61,119 nucleotides of DNA from the NCBI RefSeq assembly GCF_001484765.1, contig NZ_LLXO01000032.1, positions 1 through 61,119 of the forward strand, in the 5' to 3' direction. Under the pieces are notes generated by a model. The model did no database searches, had not been told where the DNA came from, and worked only from the letters and a program-made list of their open reading frames with translations. Positions 54,657 to 61,119 of the stretch are shown here, piece after piece; positions within the stretch are counted from its first letter, which is position 1; the number at the start of each line of letters is the position of its first letter. This DNA is from Entomohabitans teleogrylli (GTDB lineage: Bacteria; Pseudomonadota; Gammaproteobacteria; Enterobacterales; Enterobacteriaceae). The position numbers and the translations under genes were made by a program.

Positions 54657-54837
54657 TCCTTTTCCATTCGATTTTCAGAACGCTGTCCACCATACCGGCG
54701 ACGGACCCGTCTGCTACTGGTTCCGTCATGCCATAAAACCTGACGCCTCCGCATGGCGTCGTTGTCCAACCCCGGAGACGAGGAAAAACCAGTTTCCCCC
54801 GCCCCCGGCGTTTCTCCAAAACAGTGAAGGAAATACT

Positions 54838-55395
54838 GTGAAAATCAACCGTACTCTCCGCAGATGGTGTCTGCCCGGGCTGGTCAGTCTGAGCCTGTAC
54901 GCCCCCTTACCGGCTGTTTATGCCGCGAACATCGAGGCCGGGTTTTCTCCGGAAGGAACTGCCCTGCAGCTGGTTCTGAAAACCATCACGACGGCACAAC
55001 AGGAAATCCGGCTGATGGGTTATTCTTTTACGTCTCCGGATGTGGCCGGCGCGCTGGTCAGAGCCAGGCAGCGGGGCGTGGATGTGAAGGTGGTTCTGGA
55101 CCACAAAGCCAATACCGGTGAGCGCAACAAGGCCAGCCGGGCCGCCATGAATCTGCTGGTCAGCGCAGGAATTCCTGTCCGGACGGTAGATACCTACAAG
55201 ATCCTGCACGACAAAGTGATCATCGCTGACAGGCGTAATACCGAGGTCGGTTCGTTCAACTTCAGTCGCGCCGCCGATCGTGCCAATTCAGAGAATGTGC
55301 TCGTCATATGGGATGACTCTGCCGTTGCTCAACGCTATCTGCAACACTGGTCATCCCGCTGGTCGAAGGGAACGGACTGGAAACAGACGTACTGA
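54838..55395 (+). CDS. exported phospholipase D-type nuclease (Nuc-like)
   Basis: A 185-residue protein with a signal peptide (LVSLSLYAPLPAVYA) and one HKD motif (KILHDKVIIADRRNTEVGSFNFS), the layout of the Nuc endonuclease of pKM101. Such single-motif enzymes dimerise to form one active site and cut DNA without metals (established for Nuc). It starts with GTG after GAAGGAAA. It lies between finO and copB, as in other IncFII-like plasmids. Its role in conjugation is unknown. Confidence 0.9.
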   Translation: MKINRTLRRWCLPGLVSLSLYAPLPAVYAANIEAGFSPEGTALQLVLKTITTAQQEIRLMGYSFTSPDVAGALVRARQRGVDVKVVLDHKANTGERNKASRAAMNLLVSAGIPVRTVDTYKILHDKVIIADRRNTEVGSFNFSRAADRANSENVLVIWDDSAVAQRYLQHWSSRWSKGTDWKQTY

Positions 55396-55527
55396 TACCG
55401 CCTTAAATGATCCCCGGACGTAAACCGTGCGCCAACGCGGGTTACGTCCATAAAGTAAGTCGCTGATTTAAGATATCTGTAGTATTCTCTGCGAACGATC
55501 CTTTTTTAGATCCTTGAGGAGGCAGAG

Positions 55528-55782
55528 ATGTCGCAGATTGATAATGCAGTAACTTCCTCTTCGAAACCCAAAAGGCCTTACCGTAAGGGGCAACCTTTAT
55601 CAGTAAGCGAGCGAAAATTGCGCTCTGTATCCAGAAAAAGGGATACGCATAAAGCCGTTACTGTGTTCATACAGAATGCTAAAAAGGCGATGCTGGACGA
55701 TCTTTGCTCGAAATCCAATATGACTCAGGCAGAAATCATTGAGTTACTAATTGAGCGAGAATCAGAGCAACGGAACAAATAG
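55528..55782 (+). CDS. copB: CopB/RepA2, replication repressor
   Basis: An 84-residue basic protein with KRPYRKGQPLSVSERKLRSV and a C-terminal helical part (LDDLCSKSNMTQAEIIELLI), matching the RepA2/CopB family. It represses the repA promoter, adding a second level of copy control to CopA (established for R1/R100). GAGGAGGCAGAG precedes the ATG. Confidence 0.92.
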   Translation: MSQIDNAVTSSSKPKRPYRKGQPLSVSERKLRSVSRKRDTHKAVTVFIQNAKKAMLDDLCSKSNMTQAEIIELLIERESEQRNK

Positions 55783-55914
55783 CAACAAGTCACAATTATT
55801 GCTAATAATTAATCCAAGTGCTAGATTACTGATCGTTTAGCAAATTTTGATGGTGGGCCACGCCGTAAGGTGGCAGGGAACTGGTTCTGATGAGGTGTCT
55901 ACCCGGGACCAGAA

Positions 55915-56005
55915 AAGCAAAAACCCCGATAATCTTCACCTAGTTTGGCGACTGAAGAAGATTAACGGGGCCTACTTAAACTGTATAGAAGCTGTTGCTC
56001 TATGC
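55915..56005 (-). ncRNA. copA: CopA/Inc antisense RNA (copy-number and incompatibility)
   Basis: CCCCGATAATCTTC (55924-55937) pairs with GAAGATTAACGGGG (55957-55970), and the loop contains TTTGGCGA, the conserved U-turn loop of IncFII CopA/CopT. On the minus strand the stem is followed by TTTTTGCTTTT, giving an intrinsic terminator near 55915. The 5' end is only estimated from the R1 layout (about 90 bases). It blocks tap and hence repA translation. Confidence 0.85.
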
Positions 56006-56020
56006 AGGGAGTATAGTTTT

Positions 56021-56098
56021 ATGCTCAGAAAAGTTCAATACCTGTTTCTGTGCCATTTACTCCTTCCGTGCAACATAAGCGCGGGAAGGTGTGACTGA
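56021..56098 (+). CDS. tap: Tap, leader peptide coupling repA translation
   Basis: A 25-residue leader starting MLRKVQYLF and ending ISAGRCD. Its TGA overlaps the region of the repA GTG start (56091), so ribosomes ending here reinitiate on repA, as in R1 (established). CopA binding upstream blocks tap and thus repA. GGGAG lies before the ATG. Confidence 0.88.
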   Translation: MLRKVQYLFLCHLLLPCNISAGRCD

Positions 56099-57110
56099 AC
56101 AGCACAATCCGCAACACTGGAGTCAGCTGGATACGGAAGAACAGATCCGTTTCTGGCAGGGCATTGATGATGGTCACGTCGGGTCTTTTCTGGTTTCTCC
56201 GGAGAAGAAACGTACCCGTCGCCGTCGCGGTGAACACTCTACTAAACCCAAATGCGAAAACCCGTCCTGGTTCCGGCCGTCTCACTATAAGGCGCTGGGT
56301 GGCCAGCTGGGGCACGCCTATAACCGTCTGGTGGAAAAAGATCCGGCCACGGGTCAGTGCAGACTTCGCATGCACATGTCACTGCATCCTTTATACGTCC
56401 GGGAACGGCAGCGCGCGGGGCGCAGATATGCTTTTCGCCCGGAAAAACAACGTCTTCTCGATGCGCTCTGGCCGGTACTGGTCAGCTTCTGCGATGCCGG
56501 TAAACACACGGTAGGAATGAGTGTGTCCAGACTGGCCAGAGAACTCAGCCCGAAAGATGCCCGGGGGGAAGTGATTTCCGGTACGGAAGTCACGGTACGC
56601 CGGATTTCGGCATTAATTGCCGAGCAGGTCCGCTTTGGTGTACTTGGCGTATCAGAAGAAACCCTGTGGGACAGGGAATCACGGAAGCGACTGCCTAAAT
56701 ACGTCTGGATCACGCCCGTTGGCTGGAAAATGCTGGGTGTTGATTTAATGAAGCTGCAGGAGCAGCAGCTGAAAAAACTACGTGAATGCGAGGAACGTCA
56801 GGCGCTCATTAAAGAGGGGCTGTTAGGCGAGCATGAGGAGATTTCTGTTCTCAGGGCGCGTAAACGCTGGTATGAGCAGCGCAGTCGTGAAGCCCTGCAG
56901 TATCGCCGTGCAAAAGGCGCTGCACGTAAGCGTGCAAACCGCCTGGCCAGAATGCCCCGGGACCGTCAGGTTTATGAAATGACCTGCTGGCTGAAGAAGA
57001 CGCTGCCGGCAGACGAGCTCTATGGTTATTCCGCAGACAAACTTGAGCAGCTGGCAGTGCGGCACCTGTACCAGCTGGAGCTGTCACTGAACCCTTCTCC
57101 GCCTCATTAG
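56091..57110 (+). CDS. repA: RepA, IncFII-family replication initiator
   Basis: A 339-residue initiator, longer than R1 RepA (285). It starts with GTG overlapping the tap end. Family blocks include CENPSWFRPSHYKALGGQLG, RMHMSLHPLYVRERQRAGRR and LPKYVWITPVGWKMLGV. The middle is highly charged and probably coiled (QLKKLRECEERQALIKE). It acts in cis on oriR just downstream. The type resembles IncFII variants of Klebsiella/Enterobacter rather than R1; exact subtype needs an allele comparison. Confidence 0.95.
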   Translation: MTEQHNPQHWSQLDTEEQIRFWQGIDDGHVGSFLVSPEKKRTRRRRGEHSTKPKCENPSWFRPSHYKALGGQLGHAYNRLVEKDPATGQCRLRMHMSLHPLYVRERQRAGRRYAFRPEKQRLLDALWPVLVSFCDAGKHTVGMSVSRLARELSPKDARGEVISGTEVTVRRISALIAEQVRFGVLGVSEETLWDRESRKRLPKYVWITPVGWKMLGVDLMKLQEQQLKKLRECEERQALIKEGLLGEHEEISVLRARKRWYEQRSREALQYRRAKGAARKRANRLARMPRDRQVYEMTCWLKKTLPADELYGYSADKLEQLAVRHLYQLELSLNPSPPH

Positions 57111-58100
57111 TCAGGCAAACGACAATTTGCTTAAAAAACAGCCCCTCCGGGGCTTTTTGTGCTGGTTTTTTTCAGCCATTTTGCCCACTTCAGTCCTGTC
57201 CTGCCAGGATTTCCCCTTTTTTATGGTGATGCGGCCCTCATGATGGCCATAGCACGCACGTGGCTGAAGCGTTATCCACATAAATCCGCAAACAGATAAC
57301 AGCAGCATCCCGGAAACAGATAACCGGAAACCCGCAAAACAGTCTTAAACCAGTTATTAATCCCCTGCATAACAAGTTGCAGGGAGATCCTTTGTCTTTG
57401 CCTGTATTGTGGATAAAGCGACAAGGCCTTCGCTTACAGCGGCCGCAAGCGTCCACGTCGCTCAGAACAGAAATACCTCCCGCCGCCAGGCGTCGGGCCT
57501 GTCAGACAAAGAGGAAATATTAGTTACAACATTCGGGTAAATCCCCGAAGAACCGCGCCAGTGCTGTCCTCAGCTCAGGACAACAGAGACAAAATAGTAT
57601 GCAAACCTCACCTCCCACCATCGAGCACCGCTGACGCTTCAATAAAACCAGCGACCACCTGACCGCCACTGAAAAGCGCCCCCTCCCCCGGCCTCCGGCC
57701 GGGGAAAGACGTCGCTATAAATGACGGATGTTGTAACTAGATTTCGTGGTTGCTGTGGGCCGTGTTGCTTTAAGTTCAGGCATACACGCTCGTAAGCGGC
57801 CCTCACGGTCCGCTAACGCGGAGATACGCCCCGACCGCGGCTGACGCCTTGTCGGGACCACTCCGACCGCGTACAGAAGCATCTGTGGCGTTTTTAACGG
57901 GTATAGCTTTGCAGGGCGGGGGATGGGACAGGCAGAACCTGTCAAAACAGCAACCGGCTACGCCGGGCAACGGCGCCATTTTGCTTACGGTTCTCCGTGC
58001 AACTACAGTTGGCGCCTCCATGCCGCAAAGCGGCATCCTGACCCCCGGCTCCACATCGATCACATCTTCTATACTTTCAGTCTGGCCACTGGAGGTAATC
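57111..58100. other. oriR: replication origin oriR and downstream gene-less stretch
   Basis: After the repA terminator, two DnaA-box matches occur: TTATCCACA at 57272-57280 and TGTGGATAA (reverse) at 57408-57416. AT-rich DNA lies between them, as at the R1 origin downstream of repA. From about 57450 to 58090 the DNA is GC-rich with short inverted repeats (GGCCTCCGGCC at about 57688) and no supportable gene; the promoter of the SRAP gene should be near its end. Confidence 0.75.
57140..57158 (+). terminator. repA intrinsic terminator
   Basis: AGCCCC (57140-57145) pairs with GGGGCT (57149-57154) around loop TCC and runs into TTTTT. It lies 30 bases after the repA stop. Confidence 0.8.
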
Positions 58101-58775
58101 ATGTGCGGACGTTTTTCTCAGTCAATGACGCGGGAAGAGTATCTTTCTCTCCTCGGCGATGAAGTTGATCGAAATATTGCCTATGACCCTGAACCAATCG
58201 GTCGCTATAACGTCGCCCCGGGTACCAGGGTATTACTGCTGAGCGAACGCGACGAACAGCTGCAGCTCGATCCGGTTCACTGGGGTTACGCGCCAGGGTG
58301 GTGGGATAAACCGTCATTGATTAATGCACGGGTTGAGACCGCAGCCAGCAGCAGGATGTTTAAACCTCTGTGGCAGCACGGTCGGGCGATCTGCTTTGCC
58401 GATGGCTGGTTTGAATGGAAGCGTGAAGGAGACAAGAAGCAGCCCTATTTCATCCACCGTAAAGACGGCCAGCCAATCTTCATGGCCGCGATCGGAAGTA
58501 CTCCGTTTGAGCGTGGTGATGAGGCGGAAGGGTTTCTGATTGTCACGGTCGAAGCTGATAAGGGCCTTGTTGACATACATGATCGGCGGCCGCTTGTCCT
58601 GGTGCCGGAGGCCGCCCGGGAGTGGATGAGACAGGATGTGTCTGGTAAGGAAGCTGAAGAACTTGCTGCTGATGGAGCTGTGTCAGCTAATCATTTCACA
58701 TGGCATCCTGTAACGCGCGCTGTTGGTAATGTGAAGAATCAGGGACCTGAGCTCATCGAGCCTGTTGGCGGATGA
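58101..58775 (+). CDS. SRAP-domain protein, YedK/HMCES-like abasic-site shield
   Basis: A 224-residue protein starting MCGRFSQSMTR. Removal of Met exposes Cys2, which forms a thiazolidine link with abasic sites in single-stranded DNA (established for YedK and HMCES). Other signature blocks are YNVAPGT, WGYAPGWWDK, INARVETAA, CFADGWFEWKR and HPVTRAVGNVKNQGPELIEPV. GGAGGTAATC precedes the ATG at 58101. Protection of the single-stranded plasmid during transfer is inference. No LexA box seen upstream. Confidence 0.95.
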   Translation: MCGRFSQSMTREEYLSLLGDEVDRNIAYDPEPIGRYNVAPGTRVLLLSERDEQLQLDPVHWGYAPGWWDKPSLINARVETAASSRMFKPLWQHGRAICFADGWFEWKREGDKKQPYFIHRKDGQPIFMAAIGSTPFERGDEAEGFLIVTVEADKGLVDIHDRRPLVLVPEAAREWMRQDVSGKEAEELAADGAVSANHFTWHPVTRAVGNVKNQGPELIEPVGG

Positions 58776-58922
58776 GAAGTCGGCGGCTGAGCAGTATTAG
58801 GGGTCAGTTTGCATATAGAGAATAATTGTACGTTTAGCACGTTATTTGACCATGCCACCCCATAACGGATTGATTTAGTACCAGTAGCTAAACCTTAGAC
58901 TAATTTCCGGAAGGCATAAGCC

Positions 58923-59204
58923 ATGCACATCATCGTTGAAAAACAGAAAGTTCATACACATAAGAAAAGTATCCGACGCGATGATTTGAAGGGGCGAATT
59001 TACTTCATTCAGTTCGACGGACGAGTTTGCGTTACGGCATCCTCAGAGCATCAGGCAATAGTTCGTGAGGTACTGGGTGAACCTGACAGCCGCGAATTTC
59101 AACATTTATCCTCATACTGGTGCTGGAATGAAGTGAATGCAGTGAGGCTGGTCGACATTCTGGATAAACTTGCCACTGCGGGTGTACAGAAAAGCTCTTT
59201 ATAA
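58923..59204 (+). CDS. small protein of unknown function
   Basis: A 93-residue soluble protein starting MHIIVEKQKVHTHKKSIRRD. GGAAGG lies before the ATG. It contains GRIYFIQFDGRVCVTASSEH and ends ILDKLATAGVQKSSL. More AT-rich than the backbone. No family recognised. It lies 147 bases after the SRAP gene and may have its own promoter. Confidence 0.55.
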   Translation: MHIIVEKQKVHTHKKSIRRDDLKGRIYFIQFDGRVCVTASSEHQAIVREVLGEPDSREFQHLSSYWCWNEVNAVRLVDILDKLATAGVQKSSL

Positions 59205-59330
59205 AGGATATAACCGGCATTCTAGTGCCGGCTGGTTTTGTCAGGCATGGCCCAGTTTAAAAAGATACGCTGGAAAGCAGCCAGGATCTATCTTTCAGGG
59301 CTACTTTGAAAGAAAAACCACTGTCGATGT

Positions 59331-59600
59331 TTACAATACTCCGAGGTTAACGGAACAACTGAATTTCAGTGATGGCCCTGTGAGATGTTGACAGTAATCG
59401 GCCTTCTCCTGTGGATAAATAACCAGAAACCAGATGAGGAAAAGTGAAATTGATGAGAGACAAAAAACGCCGCATCTAATGTAAAACTGATTGTAATCAC
59501 TGATTGTGGTTTTTTTTAAATAGTGTACCGCTATCACAGAAATGAAAGCTCCGGCCATGAAGCAAACCAGCGCTATTAATAAATGCCATACCGGATCCAT
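59331..59600 (-). CDS. small two-helix membrane protein of unknown function
   Basis: An 89-residue protein with hydrophobic segments at about residues 5-26 and 45-63, each followed by a short polar stretch. Two cysteines lie in the C-terminal part (ADYCQHLTG, FSCSVNLG). AAAGGAG precedes its start on the minus strand. AT-rich. Follows the 59716 gene in the same direction (115-base gap), so the two may form a unit. Confidence 0.5.
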   Translation of the reverse strand: MDPVWHLLIALVCFMAGAFISVIAVHYLKKTTISDYNQFYIRCGVFCLSSISLFLIWFLVIYPQEKADYCQHLTGPSLKFSCSVNLGVL

Positions 59601-59715
59601 ACTTGTTTCTCCTTTTTCCTGACCTTATGTATTTAAATAACGGAAGCGTTATTCAGACGTTCTGGTCAATCCCGTTCTGATTAAGTTAATCACTAATGCT
59701 CAATATACGAATCAC

Positions 59716-60195
59716 TTACTTCAACTTGCTTATTTCACTGCTAATAAACTGAATGAAAAGTCTAACTTCATTGCTTTTCATTGTTTCGAACTGTGCTTCG
59801 AAATCACCCTTGTACATTTTGAGTATTCTATCAGTCACAAAATCTGAGGCTCTCCTCTTCATATCACTATATTGTTCATAAGCTTTTTTACTGGCTTCGG
59901 CATCTAACAACATACAAAGTTGATACAAAGCCTGCTCACTACTTGAGAAAAGTGTTGGGACATAAAACTGTACATTACTTATACCACTACCTTCCCCATT
60001 AGCTATGGCATTCTTGATATCTTTATAAAAAACTTCTATAAATTCATTAGTTAATTTTAATAACTTATCGCGCTTCCATTCATTACGAGATTTATCACGA
60101 TTGATGTTGTTTATCCACAGGTTGATTCCTGCCGAAATAATCACTCCAGCAAATGCAATGAGAGCAGACCAAATTAGTATCATATCCTTATCCAT
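59716..60195 (-). CDS. membrane-anchored helical protein of unknown function
   Basis: A 159-residue protein with one N-terminal membrane segment (residues 6-27, ILIWSALIAFAGVIISAGIN). A highly charged helical body follows (WKRDKLLKLTNEFIEVFYKD and later YEQYSDMKRRASDFVTDRIL). GAGGGG precedes the ATG on the minus strand. The gene is strongly AT-rich, unlike the backbone. The build, anchor plus charged coiled helices, is common among exclusion and phage-defence effectors, but no specific family is evident. Confidence 0.6.
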   Translation of the reverse strand: MDKDMILIWSALIAFAGVIISAGINLWINNINRDKSRNEWKRDKLLKLTNEFIEVFYKDIKNAIANGEGSGISNVQFYVPTLFSSSEQALYQLCMLLDAEASKKAYEQYSDMKRRASDFVTDRILKMYKGDFEAQFETMKSNEVRLFIQFISSEISKLK

Positions 60196-60239
60196 TATAA
60201 CCCCTCATTAAAACCTGTTGTCTCCGTTACATAGTTTTA

Positions 60240-60371
60240 TCAGGTTATTTCCCCCCGGTCTTCCAGCTCCTGATCCGGCACCTGCTTAAACTATCTCTGA
60301 TTATTCGTCACCAGTACCGCGCCGGACTGCCCGGCTGTCGCCGGGTCGTGTCGTTCGGGCCTGTCGATCAT
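60240..60371 (-). pseudogene. vapC: remnant of a VapC-type PIN toxin
   Basis: The minus strand reads GAVLVTNNQR, a stop codon (60291-60293), then FKQVPDQELEDRG before the final stop. This matches the C-terminal end of VapC (GA.LVTNN.REF.RVP.L..EDW). Upstream, up to a Met at 60371, no PIN domain is left. I see no intact vapB. It is therefore a decayed toxin-antitoxin locus. Confidence 0.55.
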
Positions 60372-60403
60372 GCTTAGAATGATTTCTTGCCAATATTTTA
60401 AAC

Positions 60404-60484
60404 ATCATATCAGATATGATTGTTTTATAAATTAGAAATATCATATTAAGTATGATTTTGTAATATTGAATTAATTATCATATC
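60404..60484. promoter_or_regulatory. palindromic operator-like sites
   Basis: ATCATATCAGATATGAT (60404-60420) is a perfect dyad with 8-base arms. ATCATA-N5-TATGAT (60440-60456) has the same 17-base span, and a half site ATCATATC follows at 60477-60484. They lie upstream, in the minus direction, of the vapC remnant, where a VapB-type antitoxin operator would be. Confidence 0.5.
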
Positions 60485-60924
60485 AATTACCGGTTTTCCG
60501 CCGCGCAGATCCGAAAAAAGGTAGTTCCGGATCTTCTGAAACCACCCCGCCGCTCACCGGCCCGGCAACACAAGATGTAGCGGTGTTATCAGCTGATAAT
60601 GACGCTATATGTTGTGTCCCTCTCCTGCCTCGTGATCGCCTGCTCACCACCGGAAATAAGCGCTTTGCTTATTCTCTCGGTCTACACGAAGGTGTTTGTA
60701 CTCGATGTGGCGGCTCGCCACCGCGTCCAGTTCCAGATGCCGGGGACCGAGGCGGTGGCGATGCTGAAAGTTGGGGGTTAACTGCTACAGGCTGACGCGC
60801 CGGAGGCTTGTCCAACCCCTCGTCTGTCCAGAAGCGAGTTCTAAACTGACAAGGGGTTCAGAATGAAAGGCCGAAGAGGTACTTGCCTCATCCGGGCCGT
60901 AAACGCGTTCTCAGGAGAGATGAA

Positions 60925-61119
60925 TCAGTGGCGGATCTGCGCCAGGTCGTCTTCGGTCAGGCCGGTCATTTTCATCACAGTGCTACGGTCAATTCCGTTC
61001 TGTAGCATGGTACGGGCAACTTCCAGCTTGCCTTCCAGCTTGCCTTCATTGAGACCTTCCTGCCTGCCTAGCTGGATACCCTTCTCAATACCTTTTTGCT
61101 CGAGCTGTTGTGCGATGGT
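60925..61119 (-). CDS. rpn: Rpn-family nuclease, C-terminal part (cut by window edge)
   Basis: The minus strand from the window end encodes 64 residues and a stop, beginning [15 protein letters not shown]. It continues with repeated [12 protein letters not shown] units and ends [14 protein letters not shown]. This is the variable C-terminal region of Rpn proteins, which in E. coli is also made separately as the short inhibitor RpnS by internal initiation (reported for Rpn loci). It is in frame with the part at 1-222 if the ends are joined, but 74 plus 64 residues is far below the usual ~300. Confidence 0.85.
   Translation of the reverse strand, partial: TIAQQLEQKGIEKGIQLGRQEGLNEGKLEGKLEVARTMLQNGIDRSTVMKMTGLTEDDLAQIRH

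Larger units (their letters stand above)
60196..60924. other. degenerate stretch: vapC remnant, palindromes, no intact gene
   Basis: This 730-base stretch holds the vapC remnant (60240-60371), the palindromic sites (60404-60484) and GC-rich DNA up to the rpn stop. A 60-codon open frame at 60599-60781 has a hydrophobic start but no good family match and no strong ribosome binding site. Confidence 0.5.

Noticed and set aside
57849..58100. Upstream extension of the SRAP gene in the same frame
   Set aside because: SRAP proteins need Cys as residue 2 after the initiating Met; the 58101 ATG with GGAGG gives this, the extension would abolish it.
60583..60795. Short open frames with a hydrophobic start, considered as a Hok-type toxin
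   Set aside because: The pattern after the hydrophobic part lacks the Hok signature (TR..LCE...EVA) and there is no clear ribosome binding site or sok-like antisense promoter; the resemblance is too weak.

Overview
The window looks like most or all of one conjugative plasmid of the F / IncFII superfamily from an enterobacterial host; Klebsiella, Enterobacter, Citrobacter or Cronobacter is my inference from the RepA and Tra sequence types. It carries one IncFII-type replicon (copB, CopA antisense RNA, tap leader, repA, oriR), one ParFG partition locus of the TP228 kind, one complete F-type transfer region (traM to finO) and an F-like leading region (ssb, psiB, psiA, ardA, klcA/ardB). I see no antibiotic-resistance gene, metal-resistance gene or intact insertion sequence. 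The two window ends hold the N-terminal and C-terminal parts of one Rpn-type nuclease gene on the minus strand, so the sequence is a circular molecule cut inside that gene, possibly with a short piece missing. Layout. 1-5.3 kb is a stability region: rpn 5' part, a small membrane protein, a serine resolvase, a candidate type I toxin peptide with an antisense terminator, the parH-like centromere with parF-parG, and a LexA-controlled umuDC operon. 5.4-21.9 kb is the leading region, nearly all on the plus strand: an orphan beta-class DNA methylase, a series of small plasmid-backbone genes, KlcA/ArdB and ArdA anti-restriction proteins, a theta-subunit (HOT) homologue, then ssb, a DUF905 protein, a ParB-like protein, psiB and psiA, two related operons of small genes, a degenerate N6-methylase-like protein and a second ArdB. 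Three long near-identical repeats (10.8, 16.0 and 18.3 kb), plus a fourth hairpin at 21.1 kb, sit just upstream of these operons and are good candidates for single-stranded Frpo-type promoters. 22.0-24.3 kb holds the gene X transglycosylase, oriT with a recognisable F-like nic site and many GANTC TraM-type sites, traM and traJ with a FinP-like hairpin. 24.3-54.7 kb is the transfer operon in F order: traY A L E K B V, six small unknown genes, traC trbI W U trbC N, an unknown gene, F Q trbB H G, a two-gene cassette replacing traS/traT, then D I X finO. 54.8-57.7 kb has a phospholipase-D-type nuclease and the replicon. 58.1-61.1 kb has a SRAP/YedK protein, three AT-rich genes of unknown function, a vapC remnant with palindromic operator-like sites, and the rpn 3' part. 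How it works together. TraI with TraM and TraY nicks oriT on the minus strand, so the leading region enters the recipient first and the transferred strand is the template for the plus-strand leading genes. Those genes (ssb, psiB, psiA, ardA, two klcA/ardB, methylases, HOT) would coat the entering strand, block SOS induction and blunt restriction. UmuDC gives SOS mutagenesis. TraJ activates the tra operon under FinO/FinP control. The parts least explained by known families are the 1.39 kb peptide locus, the small-ORF cluster at 28.8-30.5 kb, the traG C-terminus plus exclusion-position cassette at 42.9-45.4 kb and the AT-rich genes at 58.9-60.2 kb.
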